Notes under the pieces: generated by a model | Databases searched by the model: none | What the model saw: only the letters and a program-made list of their open reading frames with translations | What the model was told of the DNA's origin: nothing | Source: Batillaria attramentaria | Taxonomy: Eukaryota > Mollusca > Gastropoda > Batillariidae | Direction: 5' to 3' | DNA length: 64,000 nt | Assembly (NCBI GenBank): GCA_018292915.2 | Contig: JACVVK020000005.1 | Coordinates: forward strand, 1,585,001 to 1,649,000 | Position numbers and translations under genes: made by a program | Shown: positions 55,922 through 64,000 of the stretch, piece by piece | Layout: the number at the start of each line of letters is the position of its first letter | Position numbering within the stretch: the first letter of the stretch is position 1

Positions 55922-56586
55922 GTATACATACATACATACATACATACATACATACATACATACATACATACATACATACATACATACATACATACATACG
56001 TACATACCTACCGCATACATCATACATACATACATACATACATACATACATACATACATACATACATACATACATACATACATACATACATACATACATA
56101 CATACATACATACATACGTACATACCTACCGCACACATACATACATACATACATACGTACATACCTACCGCATACATACATACATACATACATACATACA
56201 TACATACATACATACATACATACATACATACATACGTACATACCTACCGCATACATACATACATACGTACATACCTACCGCATACATACATACATACATA
56301 CATACATACATACATACATACATACATACCTACCGCATACATACATACATACATACATACATACCTACATACATACATACATACATACATACATACATAC
56401 ATACATACATACATACCTACCGCATACATACATACATACATACATACATACATACATACATACATACGTACATACCTACCGCATACATACATACATACAT
56501 ACATACATACATACATACATACATACATACCTACCGCATACATACATACATACATACATACATACATACATACATACATACATACA
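55922..56586 (+). repeat. (CATA)n array with a recurring 19-base interruption
   Basis: About 660 bp of CATA tetranucleotide, interrupted some eight times by CGTACATACCTACCGCATA or its shorter form CCTACCGCATA. Recurrence of the same interruption shows block duplication. All six frames stay open for long stretches (HTYIHTYI, VCMYVCMY); none is a gene. Confidence 0.97.
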
Positions 56587-56589
56587 ATA

Positions 56590-57259
56590 GAAACCTCATA
56601 CATACGTGTGGGCAAAAACTGTTATTATCACAACGCCACTGTAACAGATGTTATAGTTAATGGCCAGATTGCTAAGTGTTCTAGGAGCTTTAGTTCACGG
56701 AGGACCGAAGGGCAGGGTGTACAGGGGCACATCCTTACCCAATCACATCGATTGTTCATCCTATGTGGAAACACATTTTTACAATTCAAAAATAAAAAGC
56801 AATCATAACAAAAAGAATGGAAGTGACGTGTCTGGTGCAGACACATCAACTAGTTTTCCGACTCTCCCCGAAGGCACTCGACGAAGGTTCAGTCGATGTT
56901 TCTGCCTCTGATCAGTTTGTGCAACGTTGATTAGCAGGGCAGCCATATGTGGCATTGGGGTGTGAATGTTTTCACACATATCAGCCGGTTCTCCCCCCTC
57001 CAAGGCACTCGGCGAAAGTTCGATGATTCAGCTTCTGATTTGTGAAGGTTTGATTTGGAGGGCAGTCACGTAATTTGTCGCGCGGGGGGTCTGAAAGGTT
57101 TCCTCATTGAGATGATCTTTTTTTTTTGACCGGTGCTCAGACTATACGGAAAATAGCCCGTACCTAACGAGAAGCTTATTAAACAATGCTCTATGTATTC
57201 TGCTGCTTAGCTAGTTCCTACTCTCCTGCTTCGCAAATAGGTGTAACAAACTAGATGTA
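56590..57259. other. No gene seen; diverged direct repeat
   Basis: TCCCCGAAGGCACTCGACGA then AGGTTCAGTCGATG, and CAAGGCACTCGGCGAAAGTT then CGATGATT, lie about 135 bp apart (56865 and 57000), an old duplication. Otherwise anonymous. Confidence 0.5.
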
Positions 57260-57274
57260 CGGCCCGGTTCCTTT

Positions 57275-57485
57275 GACTCCCGGGCACTTCCAGTCTCAAT
57301 CCGCATTGACCCGGGGCACTTCCAGCCTCAATCCGCATTGACCCGGGGCACTTCCAGCCTCAAGCCGCATTGACCCGGGGCACTTCCAGCCTCAAGCCGC
57401 ATTGACCCGGGGCACTTCCAGCCTCAAGCCGCATTGACCCGGGGCACTTCTAGTCTCAAGTTGCTTAGACCCGGGGCACTTCACG
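57275..57485 (+). repeat. 32-bp minisatellite derived from a TIR
   Basis: About six copies of GGGGCACTTCCAGCCTCAAG plus CCGCATTGACCC. The unit equals the inner TIR sequence of the surrounding element. Confidence 0.93.
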
Positions 57486-57566
57486 CTGAGCGCGTTTGCC
57501 GGCTCTGCGAACTTCGCCCACAAGACTACAGACGTTTCGCTGTTTCAGCCAAACATTGAGAAATAG

Positions 57567-57833
57567 GACTAGGACAAAAGAAACCCCAAAACAAAATTAA
57601 ATAAAAAAGGAAGCGAAGAAAGAAAGACAAAAATCCTTCTATAACGGCATAGGCACCTTGCTGGAATGGACCCGCTTTCTGATTTAAAACAAAACAAAAC
57701 AAAACAAAACAAAACAAACAATAACAACAACAACAACAAAACCAGAAAAATTAACCCTAGAGCTAGTTTAGTTCGAGGTTAGACTCTAACCCAGGGCTAA
57801 ACTCCCTAACCCCGACTTTAACATGCGGGCCCA
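57567..57833 (-). mobile_element. MITE family G, copy 3, nested
   Basis: Reverse copy: AGGACAAAAGAAACCCC, GCACCTTGCTGGAATGGACC, AGAGCTAGTTTAGTTCGAGG and ending AACATGCGGGCCC. It sits between the minisatellite and the right TIR of the 57260 element. Confidence 0.82.
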
Positions 57834-57944
57834 GATCTCTGCTATGCACTCGATACACGCTATAAACAAAGGAGTGAGCTGACTGCAGCGAGTTTCAATG
57901 CGGCTTGAGGCTGGAAGTGCCCGGGAGTCAAAGGAACCGGGGCG

Positions 57945-58612
57945 TATATCTGGCTTTATCATTATTATCATTATCACTTCGGGGGTGTGAGGTCACGGAG
58001 CATGCGTGCTCCGGCTTATGGTCAAATGTTAACAGAGCTGAGGCTGGTTATTGCAGAATGTGTTTTAAACGACCAGATAAGACCTTTTTGAACAGAAGTA
58101 TGACTGACCATTCAGGCTTGGTTGGTCAGTGCTGACGCACAGTAACGACGCCACTACCGCTCCTAAAACGACGTGTTTCATGCTGCGGGAGTGCTGATGT
58201 CGTCTCCGCGTATAGGACATGAAGGCTGCTGTCAGTAACCCACTGGACATTTTCTGTAGAAGCCGGTACCCCGTCAGCCGCGTTCAAGTTCCTTACCACT
58301 CAAATACTTCAAAGTTACGACGATGTCTTTTTGCTGAACTTTACGTCTAGACCGAAGCCGAAGGGCCGTAAATCAGGCTCAGTGCCCTCCGACTGACCCG
58401 ACTGCGAGGTCGGAAACGTTTTTGGATGGGATTTTTGCCCTTTTGATCATCGCTTCTTAAACTAGAGGCAAGTTCGTTTGATCGTGACGATGAATGGTCA
58501 GTGGTGGCCGACTGGTGTGTAAGAGTGCCGTCTTAACAAAGCAAACTTAAGAAAAAGAACTTGGGAAGACAAAGAAAATGTGGCGGAAAAATGAAGAAAT
58601 GAAGAAATATAA

Positions 58613-58616
<4 letters not shown>
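57945..58616. other. No gene seen
   Basis: Anonymous sequence. Confidence 0.5.

Positions 58617-58673
<57 letters not shown>
58617..58673 (+). repeat. (CA)n microsatellite
   Basis: About 56 bp of CA. Confidence 0.95.
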
Positions 58674-58680
<7 letters not shown>

Positions 58681-59236
58681 ACGTGGGGCTTCTATCAACC
58701 AGATGGTTTACATCATTTTTTTTTTCTTTTTCTCTCGCTCTCTTAGCCCAAACGATATAACCACTCGTGCACTTGCCAGCTTACGCGCTAGAAACACCTT
58801 CTAATATAACCACTTATTTTCTTCTCTCCCTCGCTCTTCAGATCATAACCTCACAATGCATCAACCGACCCCTACACTCATAACTACGGGAGGACAACTA
58901 AAAGGGGTGCTCGCCCTTTCATCCGGGCCAGAAATGCAGGGAGGTAATCACTTCTGACTAGCGGAGCCCTCTCCAGCTCATCATTTATCTTCACACCGAG
59001 AGCGCTTTCTGCCTCTTTCCGACGGCTAATGCAATTCTGGTTTATGAAGGCCTCTTACCGACAGAGCCGTGTCAGCGGGTACCAGAAGATAAGTGAGTTG
59101 TTGTTGATCGAATCGCTCCTTGCCGACAAAAGGTACGACGCGGTCCCGCCCGCCATCAAAGTAGTTCTCAGTGTCAGCTGTAGTGGTGCCAGTGAAGACT
59201 TAATAATAATAATGATAAGGGCACCTTACTGACAGT
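58674..59236. other. No gene seen
   Basis: Anonymous; a 67-codon frame at 59029 shows no recognisable domain. Confidence 0.45.
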
Positions 59237-59237
59237 C

Positions 59238-59298
<61 letters not shown>

Positions 59299-59396
59299 CA
59301 CACAGGAACACACGTAACATGCCTCCACACATACATTTATAGCCTATTAATCACATACACATAATGTGCAGCATCATACACGACCTCCACTGCCCC

Positions 59397-59453
<57 letters not shown>

Positions 59454-59497
59454 ACACACCGTGACCGTGGTACACACACACACACACACACACACCG

Positions 59498-59534
<37 letters not shown>
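59237..59534 (+). repeat. (CA)n microsatellites
   Basis: CA arrays at 59237-59296 and 59399-59534, the latter with CGTGACCGTGGTA and CCGAA interruptions. Confidence 0.95.
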
Positions 59535-60184
59535 CCAAAGCATGGTCTTTTATGGTGGTGGCTGCATAAGTTATCGATTCAGTCTTAGGCTTCTTAAAAG
59601 ACAACATTTATTTTGTTTTACAACAGTTGCACTTTTGACTCTGAGTGCGCTGGCAATACGCTCACGTCTGTGCGGCGAGCGAGAACTTCAGTGTGCTATA
59701 GTCCAAAGCTCTTCTAGATTAACCGGCTAACTCAATCTTTGCTAAACCAACTTATTATTATAATTTTTTTTTATACTACTTTTATTATCACTTTCCGGAA
59801 ATTCGGGCTACTTCCCTCAGAGGGAAGCGCGTCGCCGCGGTGCATCGCCACCCAATACCTATCCTATATTTTTTCACATTTTCACACTTCTGTTTTGGAA
59901 CAGTTTCGCTCGTGAGTGCGCCTGTACGCTCGAAATACTCGATCTTGATGATTAGTACAGCTCTTAATGCGATACAGTGTTGTTTACGCTTCAGTTGCGC
60001 GAGCGGTCGAACATTCAGATTCTGCGACTGTAGTTGTGTGAGCATACAAAATTGGTAGCTTCTGTTGGCTCAGTGCCAGCATTACAGACGCTGTCACTGT
60101 CCAGGTGTTTAAATGGTGTGACGACAGATATCACGAAAACAGCTGAGAACGATCTGTAAGCACAAAAATGGTAGCGTTAGCTTC
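59535..60184. other. No gene seen
   Basis: Anonymous sequence. Confidence 0.5.
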
Positions 60185-60280
60185 TTTAACTCTTTGACGA
60201 CGGAGCGCAATTTCTGACACACGATTTCCTATATAGGAAATCGTGTGTCAGAAATTGCGCTCCGTCGTCAAAGAGTTAAA
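60185..60280. mobile_element. Perfect 96-bp palindrome, TTAA at both ends
   Basis: Every base from 60185 to 60232 pairs with 60280 to 60233, with no mismatch and no loop (ends TTTAACTCTTTGACGACGG, centre TTTCCTATATAGGAAA). It looks like a recent or gene-converted MITE with TTAA target preference. The outer TTAACTCTT resembles the end of MITE family T. Confidence 0.85.
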
Positions 60281-60490
60281 CATCTTGAAAATTGTACACC
60301 GGCTCGCTTAACTTCTTTCCGCTTGAAAACCTCATGGCCGTTTTTTTCCTCCGCAGACATTTCCAAGTGAGAAACACAAACTATCTCGTTTTCTTCGTTG
60401 GAAAAACATCGCAGTCATTTTTCATCCAGACACGTGAAAGAAAAGCAAACTGGTTAAAGTCCCATCTTTCGTATTATCTAAGCTGGCAAA

Positions 60491-60493
<3 letters not shown>

Positions 60494-60555
<62 letters not shown>
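60494..60555 (+). repeat. (GT)n microsatellite
   Basis: About 60 bp of GT. Confidence 0.96.
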
Positions 60556-60557
<2 letters not shown>

Positions 60558-60799
60558 GATGATGTCTATTATCGTACCACATAGACACATGCGCGGACTG
60601 ATACAGTCTCACACACGCTGGCACTTCTTCAACAGAAGGCTCCGTGCGAAGCGAAAATCGAGGTGTCTGCTAAAATAGACAAGTTTCTGGCCGTTGAATT
60701 TCCGTTTGCACAACCATCAGACGGGTATGTATTTGCATTTAGAGCTCTACTAGTCATTGAGTATAGATTATTTCCATCGTACAAGCGCATACACAAGCG

Positions 60800-61062
60800 C
60801 ACCCCCCAAAACAACAACAACAAAACAAACAACAACAACAACAACAAACCCAAACACCACCACCACCACCACCACCACCACCACACCACCACCACCAACA
60901 ACAACAGCCCCCCCCCCCAAAAAAAAAAACCCCAAACAAACCAACAACAACAAACAAACAAACAAAAAACCCAAAACAAAAAAACAACAACAAAAAAACA
61001 AAACAAAACAAACAAACAAACAAACAAACAAACAGCAACAACAACAACAACAACAAAAAACT
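60800..61062 (+). repeat. A/C-only low-complexity tract
   Basis: (CAA)n, (CCA)n at 60861-60890, a CnAn junction at 60909 and (CAAA)n on the plus strand. Confidence 0.95.
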
Positions 61063-61305
61063 TACAAAATTCGTCTTCCGTGAAGCCGAGTGTTTCTGGA
61101 AAGGGCGCCTTTAACAAAAACAAACTGGTAACACGGGGTTCCTATCAATACGAATGTTTTCTGTCAATGTTTGACATCCATCGTCGGCTCGCCTGATTAA
61201 CTTAACGGGAAATATGCATGCAGCAGACATATAACACGCAATGAACCGTGAACGTTGCAGCACGTTCACGATCTAAACTAATTTCACGCACCGTTTAGCA
61301 CCCGT

Positions 61306-61311
<6 letters not shown>
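61063..61311. other. No gene seen
   Basis: Anonymous sequence. Confidence 0.4.

Positions 61312-61351
<40 letters not shown>
61312..61351 (+). repeat. (GT)n microsatellite
   Basis: About 40 bp of GT. From 61352 to 62035 nothing recognisable apart from a G-run at 61651-61682. Confidence 0.93.
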
Positions 61352-61353
<2 letters not shown>

Positions 61354-62035
61354 AAGGTTGTGTAGCTGCACTTTCATCTGTTTCGGATCAGCGAGAACGA
61401 AGCTGTATTGTACTCGTTTGTGGAGTGGCTCCTGCGCCGAACGTCATAATCGCGAATGTGCGTAATCACGGCGTATTCGATTGGTAGAACTTGAATGTGC
61501 GGCATTGGTGTCTGCGGCGTGGGCATAACAGAATCAGTATTCTGGACAGCGTAAGTGGCGTGCGTACGCAAACAAATCTTCAAACGAGAGCATTTGCCCT
61601 CTTCGACCGCGACTAATTGAACCGAAGATGAGCGGAGGTTTGGCGCCAGGGTCGGGGGGGGGGAGGGGGGAGGGGGGGGGGTTGAGGGAGAAAATGATAA
61701 AGGAGTTAAAATGATGAAACACTCCAGTGAAAAGACCCACGTATAAAACCATGCCTTTTTTGCAAACAGCTACTTCTCGGCATACTCCCCACTGACCTCC
61801 AAAAAAACCCGCGCTTTATTATACTTTCACGGCCGCTGCTACGCTGCTGAACAGGGTAATAAATCGGCCACACGTGTGATCGCCGGAGCGGTCAAAACAA
61901 ATCATGAATCGAGGGGTTTACGCAAGCAGAATTTGACAAGACAAACAACATTATCGGGGAAAGCCATGCTCGCCTTGCCCCATGGTACAAATTGGATTCC
62001 TTGTGATCAAGACACATTTCGAGCACGATGGCTGG

Positions 62036-62099
<64 letters not shown>

Positions 62100-62122
62100 A
62101 CTGTCCCTTTATCGGTTATCGG

Positions 62123-62214
<92 letters not shown>
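62036..62214 (+). repeat. (GT)n and (GA)n microsatellites
   Basis: GT at 62036-62098 and GA at 62128-62214; two further short GA arrays lie at 62429-62457 and 62531-62560. Confidence 0.95.
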
Positions 62215-62217
<3 letters not shown>

Positions 62218-62423
62218 ACGAATGAACGTTTTTTTTTATTTTCCAACGGAAGTGATTTAACTAAACAATGATTAATTTTCAATCAGCCGTTGCTACAAAA
62301 AAAAAAACCCAAAAAACCCCCACTACAATGGCAAGATAAAAGGAAATACACAAAAAGAAGAAGAAAGAAAAACAATGGCAAAATAAAGAAAAATTACTCG
62401 AAAGAAAAAAAATGAAAGAAATG

Positions 62424-62456
<33 letters not shown>

Positions 62457-62526
62457 CAGGCTATGTTATTTTACAAGGATAAAACACCTGTCTTCGATCA
62501 GGACAGTCAGGATGATGGCTACACTG

Positions 62527-62564
<38 letters not shown>

Positions 62565-62847
62565 ATGTGTGCTTGATCTGGCGGGAATGTATTGTTTAGC
62601 GGAGAATGCTTCCTTCGCAGAACATTGTCCCCGATGTGCATGTCGTATGAATTGGAATAATTACGCCTTGTCAGCCTAGAACATGCACAATGATTGTGTT
62701 GTTTATTTCGGTTACCGTACTAAAATGTTTACACGCACTGTAGCAATCGGACCGTAGGACTGAAGGCTTCCATCGCAATGCTTTTTAGAATCCATTTGTC
62801 TTTATGCCATCACGCAACCCCCCCCCCCTCCCCTCCATTTCAAAGGC

Positions 62848-62940
62848 TAGTTGGTGGATGGGGGTGGGTAGGATGGAGCGGGGTGGGGGGAGGGCGGAGG
62901 GGGGTGGGATGGGGTGGGGGGTAAGGGGGTGGGGGTCCGC
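62848..62940 (+). promoter_or_regulatory. G-rich tract, potential intronic RNA G-quadruplexes
   Basis: About 90 bp of plus-strand G-runs (GGGGTGGGTAGG, GGGGTGGGGGGAGGG, GGGGTGGGGG) about 450 bp before globin exon 2. It would be G-rich in the pre-mRNA. Confidence 0.5.
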
Positions 62941-62966
62941 CAAACTAGATCTTTCCAGCATTCTGG

Positions 62967-63215
62967 GCGGTCGGTGGTCTAGTGGTTAAGACTTTGTCAT
63001 AAGTGCGATCGGTCCTCCCCCCTCTGCTTTGGAAATGTTGAGCCCACAAAATTCGAAAATAAATGTAATTCTAAAATTCCAATCTGTTCATTTCTAGTGT
63101 CTGAGAGAATGCGTGTGATTCACGTGAACATGCGTGTTGGATTTAGCTCGGGACGCTTCGAGCCAAATAAAGCGCCCATTTTAATGCAATTAATAATAAT
63201 AATAATAATAATAAT
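62967..63215 (+). mobile_element. SINE-B, internally deleted
   Basis: The head GGTCGGTGGTCTAGTGGTTA is followed by a shortened body (CTCTGCTTTGGAAATGTTGA, GTGTGATTCACGTGAACATG) and the (AAT)n tail. It ends 170 bp before globin exon 2 and is in sense orientation. Confidence 0.85.
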
Positions 63216-63385
63216 ATCATAGCAAACGAAAAAGGCCAAATCTTTGCAGAAGGCTGAAAATGCCTCAGATTCTTTCACATACTAAAAAAATAAGAAGCTG
63301 GTCGGCTAAAAGCTGGTGGCTCAACTGCAGATACTGAAAGCATCTCTAGTTCACTGCTTACCACATTTATTGATCTATTTTGCAG

Positions 63386-63623
63386 GTTGTTCGAGACAGA
63401 ACCGGACCTCAAGCGGCTGTTCCCGAAGATCGTCCGTCTAAACGAGGTGTCACAACTAGAGATGGACGTGGATCGTGACATGCTGCAGCGTCACGCGGTC
63501 ACGGTGATGGAGGGGCTGGGGGCGGCGGTAGAAAGCCTGGAGGATTCTGATTTCCTCAACAGCGTTCTCGTCTCCATCGGCCAGACCCACGTCCGGAGAA
63601 ACGTCAAACCCCAGATGCTGAAG
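63386..63623 (+). CDS. Globin X-like globin (plus-strand gene), exon 2: helix B end to early helix G
   Basis: Second coding exon, residues 54 (last base) to 133. The acceptor is TCTATTTTGCAG; the donor is CTGAAG then GTACGT, phase 0. Joined to exon 1 it reads FLRLFETEPDLKRLF. Phe66 is at CD1, His90 (LQRHAVTVM) at E7 (distal) and His122 (IGQTHVRRNVKP) at F8 (proximal). The segment VMEGLGAAVESLED is typical of helix E and the EF corner in globin X and neuroglobin-type proteins. The FG corner is one residue shorter than in myoglobin, as in neuroglobin. The exon ends after VKPQMLK, the ancestral G7.0 intron position. No stop or frameshift occurs, so the gene looks functional. The G-H helix exon or exons lie beyond 64000. 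Confidence 0.94.
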
Positions 63624-64000
63624 GTACGTAACTATGATACCATGTCTGGTCAGAGACGTAATTAGTCATGATTCTTTCTCCTGTAATCGAGGGTCATGGA
63701 TCCAACCATAGGAAAAAATCTACACACTAATATCTCTGTGGTGGCTGGACCAATATTTATATAATGATATGACACAATTGACGCTGAATAACGTTCCATG
63801 AAAATGTACACTTTACCCCTACAAGCTACAGTGCGTGCGTGTCTCAGTGGAAAACGTCCAACGCTAAAACTTCGAGGTGAGATTCGCCGTGCGCCATAGG
63901 GGATCCCATTCTAACTTCAATCAAGCTCAGCTGGTAAACATCATCGTACAGCTGAGGTACGCTGCCATTTTTCTTACATTAGCCTGACGTTTTCCTGTGC
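63624..64000 (+). other. Start of intron 2 of plus-strand globin
   Basis: Begins GTACGT; no further exon, repeat family or element end is visible before the window closes. Confidence 0.7.

Larger units (their letters stand above)
57260..57944. mobile_element. TIR element with 32-bp subterminal minisatellite and nested MITE
   Basis: The left end CGGCCCGGTTCCTTTGACTC, CCGGGCACTTCCAGTCTCAA and TCCGCATTGA is mirrored at the right by TCAATGCGGCTTGAGGCTGG, AAGTGCCCGGGAGTCAAAGG and AACCGGGGCG (about 50-bp TIR). The element is flanked by TA on both sides. Next to the left TIR, its inner part is tandemly repeated. A family-G MITE lies inside. Confidence 0.82.

Noticed and set aside
55864..56808. 314-codon frame of YIHT repeats, and reverse VCMY frames
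   Set aside because: Pure translation of the CATA tetranucleotide array; all frames are open for the same reason.

Overview
This window looks like animal nuclear DNA. It has low coding density, GT-AG introns, abundant (GT)n, (GA)n and (CATA)n microsatellites, minisatellites, foldback DNA elements, and about 30 copies or fragments of one tRNA-derived SINE. The coding sequence is an invertebrate-type globin. The overall character fits a marine mollusc, plausibly a gastropod; that assignment is inference from repeat style, not proven.

The only genes I can support are two globins arranged head to head. On the minus strand, one gene starts at 2892. Exon 1 (2629-2892) spans the A to E helices, intron 1 is 1471 bp, exon 2 (1041-1157) runs from helix E to early helix G, and the rest lies off the left edge. 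On the plus strand, the second gene starts at 16095. Exon 1 (16095-16255) ends inside helix B, then a 47,130-bp intron follows, then exon 2 (63386-63623) runs to early helix G, and the 3' exons lie off the right edge. The plus-strand introns fall at the ancestral globin positions B12.2 (phase 2) and G7.0 (phase 0). The minus-strand gene has G7.0 and a separate helix-E intron but no B12.2. Both proteins keep the CD1 Phe, distal His and proximal His, and both begin with Met-Gly in a context compatible with N-myristoylation, as in globin X.

Layout: 1-1034 is a GT-rich minisatellite in the minus gene's second intron. 1158-2628 is its first intron, carrying a hAT-like MITE and a full SINE-B. 2893-3230 is its presumed promoter, with clustered cAMP-response-like motifs. 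3537-13080 is intergenic: a TIR element, large microsatellites, a minisatellite of hairpin units, a PIF/Harbinger-like remnant inside a foldback element, and nested SINEs. 13084-16090, directly upstream of the plus globin, is almost wholly tandem repeats, the last part rich in CACGTG. 16256-63385 is the giant intron, filled with SINEs, foldback elements, a 38-bp satellite with higher-order structure, A/C-only tracts, tetranucleotide arrays and nested TIR elements. I saw no further gene in it.

No prokaryotic features, tRNA or rRNA genes, CRISPR arrays or viral genes were recognised. Nearly all other open frames are repeat translations or chance.
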